From NCBI GenBank assembly GCA_022885665.1, contig JAGQDJ010000230.1, forward strand, positions 1-64,000: a stretch of DNA of 64,000 nt, in the 5' to 3' direction. Below the pieces are notes generated by a model that was not told where the DNA came from, did not search any database, and saw nothing but the letters and a program-made list of their open reading frames with translations. This document shows, piece after piece, positions 26,801 to 40,794 of the stretch. The first letter of the stretch is position 1; every line of letters starts with the position of its first letter. Source of the DNA: Triops longicaudatus. Its lineage: Eukaryota; Arthropoda; Branchiopoda; Notostraca; Triopsidae. The position numbers were made by a program, and so were the translations under genes.

Positions 26801-29046
26801 GCCGTGTGTCATCACACATACTGGTAAGACAATTAACAAGGACAAGCGAAAAGCAAGAAACTGGGAGCACCATGCGAAATATGAGACTCGGGTTCTTGCA
26901 AGGGGAACCTTTATTAGAATGGGGAGGTTTAGGTGGGTGTCTAATGCTCTTTAAGGCGTTTAAGCGTCGTTGTTAGTCACATGTCATTTCCAGCTCAGCA
27001 CACAAGCCATTTCCTGAACTATGTTCAACCCGTGTTTAAGATATCAGACTCTCTTAAGCCCTCCCCGTTTTCCTTCCGGTATAGGCTCCCTAAGACTATT
27101 GCATGGGATATCGGTTTGGGGGGGTACTTGAGGGTCCCACTCGTGTCCTACATGTGTGCACTCGTCTGTGTTGTTTTCGCTAATTGCTGCGAGTTTGTTT
27201 TTCTTCCTATATCTAGCTACAGACATTTGGTCAGCCACATTTTTGCCATTCCTCAACTTCCAAGTTCTCCGTGGCACAACAAAGACTCTCAGATTGGCCA
27301 AGTTCGCCCAAGGGGTTAAGAAGCTCTCTGTGGCTTGTTTAGCACAACAATAGTTCTCGCCTGCTGGTTTTGCTGTGCGACAAAAGTCGGTCATGTGCGC
27401 AGACTGGACTAACAAAGAGGCTTTTGCTTGTCGGTTGGAAACTTGTGCATATAAAAGTTATCTTGTGCCACAGGGAGTAATGTACAAACACCAACTGCCA
27501 AAAGCACCCTTTTCCCTTCACTTTACCTCCGAAAGAAAGGGTTTGTGCCCCGACTGTCCGTGTCGCGATACATTCGTATAGAACAAGCTTGTCCCCTCAC
27601 CGTTTTTGGCTCCAACTTGAACTGATCATTGTGTACAGCCGGGAAGAAAGTCATCTGTAGGGCTTAACCTTGTTACCACCCTATAGATCATACACTCGGA
27701 TGCCACATTTTCTACCACCAGTCCTATTATTCCCCTGAACCTCCTTTCTCCCCCTAGTTCTTATCGTTACTGCCAAGTGTCTATCATAGCGCAAACCTAA
27801 TAGTTTACTCCGAGCATTGTAAGGATAGTATATTGGAAATGGAATCTGGACGGGTTTTGTTGACAGAGGAGAGCTGCCAAGGGATTACAAGATCCCTTTT
27901 CCGTTTTGGCTCCGAAATATTACCCGTTGTATTTGCGTTTTCTACATCCCAGGCATTTCCTAGAAAAATAATAAAAAAAAGGAAAAAATATACACATAAT
28001 ACACATAATTTGTAACGAAATCTAAAAAAATAAAATAAATAATATACCAAAAAGCTAAACTAAAACAAGCAACACTAGAATGAATAAAAAAAAATAAAGA
28101 AATAAACAGCGTGATGTTTTGCGATTTTCTACCGCTTTTAATACAGAGAAGAAGCGATCTTTATTGGCAGGTCTGCCGTTAGTTCGAGGAAATCTTAATG
28201 GGCTCATAGGCTTAAGCTGAAAGAAACCAAGATCGGTGGGGTTGGAGATATGAGAAGATGATCAAAACCTGCCAAGGTTCTTTAGAAGTCTGCATATCCC
28301 ACCTACTCACGAGTGCTAACCCTTTTCAGTGCCGGGAAGGGTATGAGTGAGGTTAGGACATGTATAGTGGAGACATTCCGAAGACTTAATCTCGCAGATC
28401 GGAATTTTCGTGCGCTTGACAGAAGCTTAAGGAAAACTATGGTCCGTAGGGTTATGTTTTTGCTCTTGAAATCAAATGAAGTTTTCCCTGGCATTATAGC
28501 AACACTAAACTTAGATTAAAATGCCGTTCAAACTTCTGCTGCCAAACGCCCATTGATTTTCTCCCTTCGGAAAATATGCAGAGAATTTTATTATTTGGCT
28601 TGAAAATAAAAAAGGAAATAGAACCTCGAACTGCGCTGTTGTAATTTAATGGTAGTTCATCTATGATCTTCTCTTTCAAAAAATAAGAAATAAACAAATA
28701 AATAAAAATCATAATAAATAAAATAATAAATACATAAAAACAGATCTACGATTTGTCTATTGAAATACTTATTTAACTTAAATTTCAAAGAAATGCATTG
28801 CTGTCACACTACCAGAGTGTTGAAAGAGAAAATTACACATTTGCAAGGAAAACGCAATCAAGGGTAAGATACTGTTAGAGTTTTTGTGTGTAGTATTGGG
28901 GAATTATTGACCAGGTACTCCTTTCTTGCTCTCATTGCACGGATGTAGGAAGGTTAACCAATTCTTAGAGGGAGAAAAGAGCACAGTGGATTTCTAAGGC
29001 GTTTTCCCTAAGAGATTAGCAATCGTACCATCAACTCAAAATTCTA

Positions 29047-29068
29047 TGCGTAATGCACACGTTACGCA
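29047..29068. repeat. Inverted repeat, 7-bp stem
   Basis: TGCGTAA and TTACGCA flank an eight-base loop. The stem is short and may be chance. Confidence 0.4.
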
Positions 29069-31430
29069 CGCATGTATATGTGTGACTTCTGGATAGTGAC
29101 TGAGCACGAAACTTTGCGGTTAAATTTTAATAAACTCTGCTATACCCTGCTGTGTATTTATGCGCATACGAGATGCAAGTGACAGATTGGGAGACATACA
29201 AGACAGATGGCTGACTTCCCATATCAGTACACCCAGTCATCACACGACATCATTGGAAAACGGCAGCGGTTAAAAGCAGGGTAGAAAGGCGCCCAACACG
29301 CAAACGACATGATTATTTCTTGAAAAAAAAGTTGTATTTTTTCATCACTTGCTTTCATATTGAATAGTGTGAATCTTGTTAGTTGTCATCAGTTTACAAA
29401 AAGCTCCTAGCGCTGAAGTTTTTTCTCAAAGCCCTAAGTCAATAGCGAAAGTTTGATTTTACGCATGGTCGAACAAGTTCGGGTCCCCCCGAAATGGAAA
29501 TAAAAGCGATGTTGGGAGAGAAAAATCTTTGGGTACTTTTTTGAATAGGCCGGCTTTTCGTTTCCTTTATGGAGGAAGTCAGCCACGACTATATATACAC
29601 AAGAAATGTCAATATTAAGAAACACTTTTCAAATAATAAGAAGTTGCCCCTTTCTCATGTTTTGTCTACATCTTTTTACATTTAAGTTCCTTTGTCAGCA
29701 GCGCTTTGTTTTCTTTGCAAGTAATGCCTTCGCCAGACTTATTCCTCCTTTTTTGCTCACATCTGTATAACAATATTTAACCCTCTCATAGCATCTCATA
29801 GTTTTGTCATGGTAAAGCTATTGCTGACTCGATTTGAGCCCCCAAAAATCTACACGTGCTTCTACGAAATGCTGAGACAAAAAATAGCTGTAAAGGGTAT
29901 GAGAAACTATCTCAGACTTTTCCTTGCAGTAGTTTAAAAAATGGAAAAATTTAAACGCCTATCTTGTCTTACCCTTTTGTTGCAGTGAGAAGCTTAGAAA
30001 ATGTGACTACTCATTCCCACGTCACCAGTATTTCTAAACACATTTCATAAATTGAGCATTCACCTTCTTTTAGTTTACTAGAGCATTGAAAGTTCAAAGA
30101 TCGTCCGGAGTTAAAAGTGAAAGAATTGAAATGATGATTTAGTCGTTTTTTTTGCCGATTTTCAGACGTAAATGCCCTTGTGCTACTCCCTGCACTGGCG
30201 AACGCTTCGTTGGGCAACAAATCCCCGAAGGAAATCTTCGAATGCAATCCTCGTGTGGGAGGTGCGACAGTATTTTTCTCCAGTTGCAAGTGTTTTAAAT
30301 AATAGTAGAGTATATAAACTGTAATATTATAAACTAATATTAAATAGTATATTGCATGATAAACAGTAAAATTTAAAGCAGTTCTTTTCAGGCTTTTGTA
30401 AACGTTTCTAATTACTGCCAGGCAATCGTAATCAAAATGATTTCAAATTCAAGTTCAGAAATAACAGAAATCAAATGACAATTTGAGCTTTTCCGGGATT
30501 CCTTGGAGCAGCAAACGTGGTCAGTTGCCCTAAGAGCAACCAACAGTGTTAACATAGTTGAATCAGCGTGTTACTAGAGCTATAGCTATGTAGACATCGT
30601 AAGAAAAATATGTAAAATTTTATGCGTAAATTGCGACGCCTTGGAAATTGAATATTACACAAACAAATTGACAGCGTTGCATGATTTTGGCCATGACAAG
30701 TGCTAACAATGGAAATGGAATCGTTTAAACTTTTTTCAAGGGTTTTTGGGGCATTTCGAATACAGCCCATGTTACACTATATGTTAACCTGTGTCGAAAC
30801 TGTGCGAAATGTCCTAAAATGTAATTTTAATTTCGCTTTATGACTTAACAAACGCGAAGGACGAGATATGAAGGAAAACGTCATCTTTTAATCTACATCT
30901 TGGTAGCTTAGAACTTCTTTGAAGTTATTTCAAACTTAATTAATTCAAAGAAAGTTATTTCAAACAATTATCGTTCTTTGTCCATTTTACTTACGAAAAC
31001 TGATTAAAAGCATCGTCCCGCGACTTCTGTAAGCATTAACCTTTTACGAAGCCTAGCTGTGGGCACTTAAGTGGCAAGGGTGTTAATGATCGCGACAAAA
31101 TGTTATGCCGTGAAGCAATAATGCAAGATCTGGATAGCCACAATGGAAAGTCATAAAAGCTTTGAAGTGTCTTAGTCAAAACCTGCAATGCTCGCGTGTT
31201 TGGGTGTAAGGGGGTGCGCTAGGGGGCTATTCTTTTGGGATTTGGAAGGGGGGACGTTTTATAGATATAGAAATTCCCAGTACACGACTTGCCCTTCGCA
31301 TCTTATTTGCGACTTTGTGGTAGGTATTGTGTGTATTATACTGATGTCAGGTTCGCTTGCCGTAGCTCTTCTGAGCCAAACGGGTAAACAACTATGATTT
31401 ACCTGCCTGGGTGTGTAGGTAACATGACTG

Positions 31431-31467
31431 CGAACGTTCGACTACATGGGCCATGTGCATATATATA
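31431..31467. promoter_or_regulatory. Two palindromes followed by a TATATATA box
   Basis: The perfect palindrome CGAACGTTCG (31431-31440) holds GAACGTTC, which fits the inverted nGAAnnTTCn core of heat-shock elements. Next come a 13-base palindrome ACATGGGCCATGT (31443-31455) and TATATATA (31460-31467). The order resembles a promoter reading to the right, but I find no gene downstream. Treat it as a candidate only. Confidence 0.25.
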
Positions 31468-32863
31468 CCTTCTTCAATCACAGAAGCAGATCTCGCCTGA
31501 CAGACCGCAGACCACCTGCTTCGCCTAAGCTTCTCCTTCGCTGCATTGGGGAGATCGAGATTGTCAGACTAAGACAAGAGATACTGTCGCGCCAACTATT
31601 ATTGGCAGCCATTTAAGACTATTTGTAAGGCTATTTTAGCATTTGAAAACCTTTAAGTTTAATTAATCTTCTTTTTTTAAAGAGAACCTAGCAACACTAA
31701 CTACCTGTAATGCTATGCACCCTCCTGTTTCATCGTTTTCGAGCCAACGAAAAAGCTAGCGAAAGTGAGTAGCGGTGACTAGTACGCTGGATTCGAGAAT
31801 GGCAGGTTGCTATACAATTATGCAAATAGCTTAAACAAGCTTTTTGGTTTGGCGTGTTCCTCTAGGTTAATTCTCGTCATTAACTGGGATTTCAGAGTGT
31901 TTGAAACACGGGAGTATGCTCTGGCTCCGGGAGTAGGGTTTTTCACTCAAGGATGGCTAAAAGCCTTAACCAATCCGTTATTGAAATTTCTGCTTTTGTT
32001 TTGTTGCTTTCTCGGGAAAAGCCACACTTGTTTGCTGTAGGGGCAAGAAGGGCTTTGTGGTGTAGGGACTTGTTCGCGTTTATGATATTCGTCCCAATGT
32101 TTCTTAGCCATCTGGGCGGGTTTCAGTCAAAAGGAGTGGGCTAGGCACCCCATAAAAAGGCATCGAACAACATAACCGGAGCTGTCCATTAACCCTCGTG
32201 ACCAATCTTCGGTCCTTTTCCCTCACTGATACGCTGTTCCTAATAACCGCCAATGACCGTAACGGGCCCTCTCTAAACAAATTGTAAATTAATTAAAAAG
32301 AGTGCGTTGCCGCCTAGTGATCTAGCCTTGATCTAATTTATAGCTTACCCATGTGCCTCTCCACACCATTTAACGAAACTTCGTGAGGGTGTGCTGCTTA
32401 ATTATAAGAAAAAAGAGAGGCGGGCGATGACTAGGAAGTGCGCAAGTGAGCTATAAAACCTTTTTTTCTTTTTTTTTTACCGATATTTTATTAAAGTATA
32501 CAAGGAATGCGATCACCGCTACTGGGTTGTGTTCCAACGTGAACTGCTACATTGATATTACCATATTCATACACTGTGGGGGAAAATAAACATGAAGATT
32601 GTATAATAGTCTCATTATTCTGCTAATCGATCACTCGGCAGGCAGGATGTTAGCTTAGGCTTCGGTGTATTAGGCTAAGTCACGATAGACTTCGCTACTC
32701 TATTTTCCTACTGAACGGTAATCGCAGACGTTGAACTAGTTTCAAACCACATTTTGTATATGATGAATTGGGACCTAATCTGTTTCTTGACGCAGGGAAA
32801 AGATGCTGGAAAATAAGTTTTAATGTTGGGAATTTTATTCTAGATAATTTAGTCTAAAAGGGA

Positions 32864-32867
<4 letters not shown>

Positions 32868-32902
<35 letters not shown>

Positions 32903-32930
32903 GACCGCGTAGGCTTTCGCCTATTGCGGT
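32868..32930 (-). repeat. Hairpin-bearing poly(A)-tailed repeat, copy 1
   Basis: A 28-base T run (poly(A) on the - strand) adjoins a 35-base unit at 32896-32930 that matches the copy at 39694-39728 at 33 of 35 positions. The unit contains paired arms ACCGC/GCGGT and TAGGC/GCCTA around a four-base loop. Read on the - strand, it ends in AAT plus poly(A), as a retroposon 3' end would. Flanking DNA of the two copies is not obviously related, so they look like separate insertions of a short or 5'-truncated element. Confidence 0.65.
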
Positions 32931-35900
32931 AAAAACTGTTATATACAGTCAAGGGGAAAAAACAAAAATAACTTAAATAACAAACACATGAACCAAAAGA
33001 GGAGTAAGGGAAAACTTAATTTAAAAGTTTGTATCACAAAGAGCTATTTCAAAAAGCACTTAATTTTAATGCTAGAGTAGTTTAAAAAAGTAATACTGTA
33101 GTTTCTATCACAAAAGTGTATGTTTGAAAGAATTTAACAATTAATTATGAAAAAGAATCAAAGTAAGAGTTTTCAATTCGAAAGAATTATGATTTCCAGG
33201 ATCAGTGTCTTGGGAGAGGTTTTTATTGTTTAGGGAAGTTATCAGATCATGGGAGGAATTATATTAGAAAGGGTTAACGCCATATTTTGTTCCGAGGGCA
33301 CGAAATAGCTTGTTACGGAAAGATCAACACACGCCTGATAAAATACCGGAACATGATACAACCAAGCCTGGTGTCAGAAGAGGAAAGGCGAGCTCGTTGG
33401 TTCTTGTCTATAGTCTTTTCTGATACTTAACCCGAGTTTAAGCAACTGAAGAGTCTCTTTATATATTCCCTGCCCAGTTTGGATCCTTTTTATAGCGCAG
33501 TTGAAACTTGCTAAGGAGATGGCGCATAAATAATGATGGTATAAATAATCCCCCAAATTGCTATTTGATGTTCAGGATGCGTCAGCTTAGGAGTGTAGCG
33601 TGTATATCTGTTGCAATCTCCAAAGACGCATAGAGAAACACCTGTGATTCCTCCCCCGTTTGCAATTTCGCCAGCCATTGAAAGCATGTGTTTCGAAGAA
33701 AGCGAAACTAGCCAGTGGGCAATAACTTCCGCTATCGATTTGTGCTGCGAAGCCCGGAAAACAAAACCGCTTTCCTTTTAGTTCCCCGCGAACAATAGAA
33801 TAAGACATTAATCATGCTGAGGTTCCTATCTCTTTCTCAAGAAATATATCAATGAAAATGTTGCAAAGGGTTACTTTTCATTTTTTTTTAAGGATATTTT
33901 TTGTTAGCTCCGTATCTTATACCTTTTGTAGAACACTTTTGAGACGAAGAGGCAAAAACCAAACAATAAAACCCTTCTATATCTTTCGAAAACTACAGAA
34001 ACAGAATATTAATCAAGATGATGTTCGTTTCTGAGAAAGGAAAAAAGAATGAAAAAACGCTCTCGCTCTTTTGTAACACATTGCGTTTCGTAGTTTTTAG
34101 TAATCCTCTGTGTTCGTAGCTTCCATTCTTATTTTGTGAATACATGCCCGAACGTCATAGGCATATTTTTTTCGATTCTGCAGCGTAAGGTGTATACGCT
34201 TTTTACAATGTGAGTTAACAAAGTGTTGTTCTAAGTTATGAAGTTATTGCATACCTGGTGCGCAAGTTTATCAAACTTAAAATGTGATAAATCTAAAATC
34301 GTATATAAATACGCTGCGGATTCAGAATAAAAATGAATATGCCAATGAATATTAGGGTATTTTTGTAATAATTAATTTTTTTATAAGTAAACTTGTGGCA
34401 GGACTCTGTTCAATAATATTCTGTGATTTACCAGTCCATAAGCACATACTTACAACGTATCAGTAGTGTTCCTTAATTGAGTTTCTTTACAGAAATCCTC
34501 GTCTTTGCGATAAAAACGATAAATGTCGAGCGTAAAACATTTAAAGTGCTTAATGCAAACATTAATTAATGCAAACAGTAATTTAGACATTTTTAAAGAT
34601 TAGAGTAAATCGCTTTTAAAGAAAACTTCTTAAAATCCTGCATTAGAACATTCCAAGGTTCCCGGGATTTTACCACGTGTGCGCAGCCACTTTTGAATGA
34701 ACCGTCCGGCACACATACCTGTTAGTTGATATTTCCAATTTGAGACGGTAGCTACCGGTGCTAAGTCATTAAGTTATGGTTCAAGCACAAGGTGGAAATT
34801 ACATTGACTAGTTTCTGGATGAGTTCCATGGAGGAAATGAGGGAGGAAATGGTTCTGCTTTTGCTCTTCCTTGGCTGTGTTTTGTTAGGAGGTTCTGATG
34901 CCGCCCATCCCTTTTCCTATACATATTTTTTGCTAGTTTTTGCCATAGACACGCATCCCCCCTTTTTGCAGCCCCGATCGTTATGTGCAGCAGGTAAAGC
35001 GTCTAAAACTCCTACTCCACCCTTCTTTTTCACCTGCAAACTCCCTTAATGAGTCGAATGTGTGGTCTTGCGGATAAATGTTGAAGGGGGGCATCAGGAA
35101 AGGGTTTCTGCTTGCCAGGTTCTCTGCTCTTTGGCGATCTTCAACCCCGGCGAACAGAATAATAAGCTTCTAAGAGTCTTGCTTGAAGAGACGTATATAA
35201 TTTGAACCAATTTTGAGTGGAAAAAGGGCTGTGACTTCAAGAGAAAAAATATCAAAACTACGCTGTTTCAACCATGCTTTCACTATGGGGGCAATTGTTG
35301 ACAGATCTCGTCCAGCTGCAGAGTCGTAAAATTGCCATGTGTTGTAACTCGGTAACTAGAGAAAGAACTTGGGGTTTGTATACTTGGCCGCAAGTTTTGG
35401 GGGCATGTGTCAAGACAGTGGGGGTAAGCTTTACATCCGTTCTTAGGGCTTACACGGCTGATCTGGCGTTTGCTCGTCGCTTGAGCTGCCGCACCACTCA
35501 AGTTTGTCTTGAAAGCTCAGCCCACTAACAGATTTGTCTAACTAAACTGTCATTTGTAGCTTAACGATTCAGAGAAGGGGGCCTACATTTTCCTCAGTGG
35601 CACTGAGGAAGTAGGATTTTAGGGATCTGTGTTGTGAGGAAGTTTCCAGAAGAGGACTCTTTGTCGGCATTTCCTCGTTTTCAGCGATGTAGTCACATGG
35701 CCTGTGACAACACATGAAAAGAGTACACAGATAAGGCACATGGCGAAGTTTATGGCCGTGCCAAGAAAGCGTTTTTCCGGCAAAACTCGTTGCACGCCAG
35801 ATAAGTGGCACGGCGAGGGTGGGGCAGCGGCAGGCCGTTGAGGGGGACGCCAAAATTATGCTAAGCGGGACCTATTTGATGCAAATGATCTGGAACTCTC

Positions 35901-36606
35901 AGTTACAATTTTTATGGCATTATTGAGAAATTTGGTCTAGCTGCTATGGAGATAAACGTACATCTTTGTGATTACGAAATTGACGAAAGCCGTACAGTTC
36001 GAGGAAAGGGTGGACGTTTGAAACTATGAAGACTTTTTGCGACTTATTTAGTGATCTTAGTATAACATTAACTAAAATTGGGTACACTAAATTCGGCTTG
36101 TCCAACGCGTTGTATTTACATGAGTAGAACGAAGACTACAAGCAACAGGCTAAAGTATGGTTTGATTTATTTTACCCTCAACATCGCTTTTACGCTTCAT
36201 AGCTGTTGTAAAATAGAGTACATAAATGGCACCTACGCTTATAGCGTAATATTCTTGAAATTGCACTTTTCTCTAGAATCTATTTGTGTTAAATTCTTGG
36301 TTGCTTATGATAAATAATACAAAAAAAGAAACTTCTTTCAGAAAGAAAAAAAAAGAATAATTAAATAAGTAACAAAAGATAATTTGTTTCACAGAGAGCT
36401 CCTGGTTAATGATGTTCTGAAGATTTACAGACCGAATTATTCAGTAATACATCAGTTACAATACTTTCTCATTCGTCCAGTAATCTTCTCTGTTAATAAT
36501 GAAAAATGAAAAATAAATACGTTTATATTTGACAGTTATTACAGTAGAATAGGGAGTTAATATCTAGTAAACGAATGAGCCCATTTTTTTGGTGATGATC
36601 TCACAC

Positions 36607-36622
36607 GGGGGGGGGGGGGGGG
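36607..36622. repeat. Poly(G) tract, 16 bases
   Basis: An uninterrupted run of 16 G in AT-rich DNA. Its length is uncertain for any sequencing method. Confidence 0.9.
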
Positions 36623-37681
36623 TTAGAAGAGTGTTGACACTTTTTTGCGCAGTTCGTCCCGAATAGGAAAATCCTTTGTTGTGGTTCTGGCTTAAGACAC
36701 ATTCTTGCGTGGAAATTGTAAGAACTTACGACTTTGAGGATTTCGGTGAAGCAATCCAGAGACGGGGTAATTTGTCCGTTGCCTGGCGTTCTCGTATATT
36801 TTCAAACCTGTCGTGGTGTCTGAGTGCCGGTCTTCAGCTTAGAGATAAACACGTTGTTCACGCCACTCAGGACCGGAAACTTTGTTGTTTTTACGAGTGC
36901 TGTAAAAATTGTCTAACAAACCCGGCGCTCCTCTGAGCTTTGTCATTAAGTTACAGAAAGTACGAAAAATAACCTGTTTTGACGCAAAAGTGTGTCTATG
37001 TTGTGGAATTCTTCGTGCGTTACAAACAAACTACGAAGTTTTCTCTTCTGTCATCAAGTAATTAGACACTTTCGTGATATTATGTTCTGGGGAGTAAAAG
37101 GAAGAATTTTGGCAGCAACCGCGCTTTGTTCTCTTGAAGCACTTTCACAAAAAGGAAACTTATTAGCTTTGGGCCTAATGAATCGCTGGTACAACGTATA
37201 CGGAGGCAATTTTCTCTAGATTCGTCAGGCATCGCATTAAACTCATATGTGCCTTCGGAAAGTCTGTTGAGCGCAAAAGTGCTGCAGGGTATTTTGTATT
37301 TCGTTTCCTGGTCTTTTGCAAGGTTTGGGTGTTTAAAAAGTGTAGATCTGCGCTAAAGGCATCAGGTAGCTTTACACCATTTTCAGTATTTATGAACGGT
37401 CTAGTAAATCGTATACGGTCGTCTTTTCCGTTTAGGTTACCCTAAAGATTAAGTTGAAGCTTCCAGGGCCGCAATAAGAAGGATCCCAATTGTTTCGCTC
37501 GCGTTTTCCTTCTCCAGTTTTACGTGAACGGCGTACACGCTGCGGGGCTCGGGAAATTGACGCCGACATTAATTGGAAGGCAAGATGACATTTAGGGCCT
37601 CATTTTCGACTGAAGAAGCCGCCGCAAGGAGCTCGGAAAATGGCTACGGGCCACGCAATCCGACAACGTTACAGAACGATC

Positions 37682-37701
37682 GCTTGTCCTTTTCGACAAG
37701 C
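37682..37701. repeat. Hairpin, 7-bp stem
   Basis: GCTTGTC and GACAAGC flank the loop CTTTTC. It lies 28 bases before a longer perfect hairpin at 37730-37764 and at the end of a GC-richer block (about 37480-37700). Confidence 0.5.
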
Positions 37702-37729
37702 AAAGGCACGGTTATATCGAAAATCTTTT

Positions 37730-37764
37730 CATAGCTCACTACTATTTCGTAGTAGTGAGCTATG
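37730..37764. repeat. Perfect hairpin, 15-bp stem and 5-base loop
   Basis: CATAGCTCACTACTA is followed by the loop TTTCG and its exact reverse complement TAGTAGTGAGCTATG. A perfect 15-bp stem around so short a loop is unlikely by chance in this composition. It could be a folded RNA element, a remnant of a small inverted-repeat transposon or a recent fold-back mutation. It is too short for a typical microRNA precursor. Confidence 0.85.
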
Positions 37765-39686
37765 TTGCGTGAAGAGTGTAGCAAATTGATTAGTATAAAC
37801 CTAGGGAAATTTTCAACTCGATTATGAAAGTTTAGGGGAAGAGATGCACAATTTGCGCCATCGAGCTTTACATATGTTGCTTGACCGTCCGTTCACTGAA
37901 GCCATTTATTTCCACAATTATTCTCACCTTTCTCATGTGTTAAGAAAAAAATACTTAACGTAGGCTCTAACGGTATCGAAAAGTAAGAAATTATCGAATT
38001 ACTAACGGAAGAAGAAATATATTACTGTACTCCAAAATTCGTGAGAATGCGTCTATATATTTTAATATTGCTTCACTCTTTGACTAAAGGCCGTAATTAA
38101 TGCACCTGGTAACTATGTCGTTCGTTACCAACCGTAATCTGTATTTTTTCATGTTTGCGCATAGTATTTTGACAAAAAGGCGTATAGAAGCTACGTAGTG
38201 AAGTTTTGGTGACTTCGTATTTCTTGATGTGGACGATGGGGCAGAATAGTGGCTGCAAGGCGTTGCCTGGTTCAAGAAGCAAATTTTACGGATATTAAGG
38301 GTTACTAGTGGAGCAGTAAATAGATTGGTTGGAAGTTTAGGGCGGGTGCTGATTGCTTCGGTATTTTGACCTGCGGTATTCGCAACCTTGGTTTCGGGAA
38401 AGGGAGTTGGTGAGACGGATCTTGGTGATGGCTTTTTGATTAGTGAGTGAGGTATTTTTTATTTTTAGACAGTTCTACTAATAACACCAGCCTAGACACT
38501 AATTTCTTAATACCCGTCCGGTCGGCGGGCCGGTGCGTATTTCTAGCTCGGATTATATTCGCGAATTAGGAAGGAAACGCATGCATTCCATTAACGGATT
38601 TGCCAATTTTGCTTTGTTCCCATTCTAAAAGGAAATAATAAAGGAAGGAAAAATTGCATAGAACGGACAAGATTAAAAAAAAGACTGGTCCCTATGGTCC
38701 ATTTATGTATGTTAAAAATAGTAATGCCTTTTAAAATGTGATTTAGATATATAAATTGCCCTATAGGCTACAGCTTGAAAATGTTCTTTACTTGTCAATG
38801 ACCGGCCTTATAGTTCATTGGGCTAATTTAATAGTCGAACTGTCATGACACTTGAAGTGAGTGTCAAATATTTGCACGTAATTGAACTTGAAATACAAGA
38901 GCGGATAAGCTAGTGTTTTTCATCAAAAGTTAATGCTTCCGACGGTCTATTAGTTCCAAGCCATTTAGTACAGCCTAATTGATTTGCTACGCTATAGGTT
39001 AAGTGTTACTGTTCTTTGAAATCTGAACCAGAAGTAATTATATTTCTTGGCAAGCAACCAAATGCCACCTGGAAGGAGCACTTACAATTTCTTCCGGCAA
39101 AGAGGGCTGCTTTTTGAATGTAGTAAAAAACGAGCCCAATAGATGGCTTAGACGACTCTAAAACTAAGAAGAATTCGAATTCTGTCGAGATTATCTTGTT
39201 CAAATGACGTACGGTGTAGCCTTTCAGCTACCTCCGTTGCCATGGGAACTGAGTCTTCATAGCTTTAGTAGATACATAGGTGGCAGGATCAGCGGTACGC
39301 TTCACTCATAATACAGGAAAGCTTCAGGAGATGGCGTTTCTGTACTGAAAATACAAAAAACAGCACAGTTTTCAACGCCTGCCCATCCCATGGCTTTTTC
39401 CTTTTTCTTATTTACCCCAGCGAGTTTGCGCTTTACGCCTCCCCGGTGGCCGCTTAGGGGTAGTGTGACCAAGACCAGAGGAACAATAGATTCATAGTAA
39501 GCCGGCGAATCAGACTCGCACAACTCCTAAATAAATCACTGCCATTGTGACCAATTTAGTGAACATAACACAAACTAATATCAGAAGCGTCATACAACCT
39601 CTCCTGTCATCACCATGTCAACCAACGAAGTTAAAAAACTAAGAACGGTAAGTTGTATTTCCTTGGAGTTGAAGCAACTGTGTGCA

Positions 39687-39728
39687 TTTTTTTATTGACT
39701 AACCGCGTAGGCTTGCGCCTATTGCGGT
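39687..39728 (-). repeat. Hairpin-bearing poly(A)-tailed repeat, copy 2
   Basis: A seven-base T run precedes a 35-base unit (39694-39728) that matches copy 1 at 32896-32930 with two differences, one in the loop and one just outside the stem. The stem arms are intact. This copy is followed by a GT-rich run. The element orientation, judged from the A tail, is the - strand. Confidence 0.65.
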
Positions 39729-40794
39729 GTGTGTGTATTTACATTGCGTATATAGAGTGTGATTTTGTTTTCGTCTGTTTATTTATACTCAGCCAATGGT
39801 TAGACAAAACAACAAGCATAAATGCTTGACCTTGGTGCTAGTTGACAAGTAAACCCTTATGCATAAACGTTTCAGCTCTTCGACGGTTAAAAAGCTTAAT
39901 GCCCAGACGAGCAAGACTCCTACAAATTCAAGAAGACACGTACCGGTAACGTCTGTAAAAATCATTAAATAGAATTCATAGACGGTCGTCGCGCTATCCA
40001 GCGTGTAACTTTAGGTCACGTGATATGTTTATGTGCAGCGCATGTCTCGTAACTGTTCTGTTTCTTCTCGAAACATTAATATTACATTTACGTTCGTAAC
40101 GGCTAATCTAACGCGAAAGTAGTCAACGAAAAGAAAAGGCTGTATTTTGCATGAAATGACCCCGTTGTCTGAAAAGAAACAGGATGCAGCAATTAATATG
40201 GAACGGTTTCTCACAGTAATATAATAGGTAAAATAGGAGATGCATTACAAGCCTAGTAAAATAGTAGTCAACATTAATGCGATATCAATATTGCACACTG
40301 CCGTATATTCACGTACACGTAGTGAAGAGATTGAAGAAGTCCAAACGATGCACGAAGCTAACAGTTGATTGACGCTTGCTAGCTACATCTCCGAGGGGGT
40401 AGTCTGCTATGCATCACAAGAAACGAAATGTAGTGTCCCCAGAGGTTCAGCTTTTTGGTGGAATTATTCTTGGCGTCATGTACGGTCCCTATACTTATAT
40501 GGGTATGTCATAATTAACCCCACATTATAATGCCATAGAGACTACAGCGAAGTATTGTGTAATACAGGAAATACGTAGAATCTCCGCCAATAAAACTGAA
40601 CCTACTGTCACCGACAAAGTTTGAAATGTTTTATAGTATGTCATTGAGAAAGTAACCTTGCGTTACAGCTGCGGTTACAGTTTGCAATTATTGTCCACCG
40701 TTAGTTATGGAGTTATTTTGGAAACATGGCTAATTTTGGTATGTTTATTCCTCCTGTGGAAAGAAAATAGGTACTGCGCTTACTTGAATGATTT

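Noticed and set aside
26374..27415. Cluster of open frames of 90-123 codons on both strands
   Set aside because: They overlap each other on opposite strands, have no motifs and no splice-linked partners.
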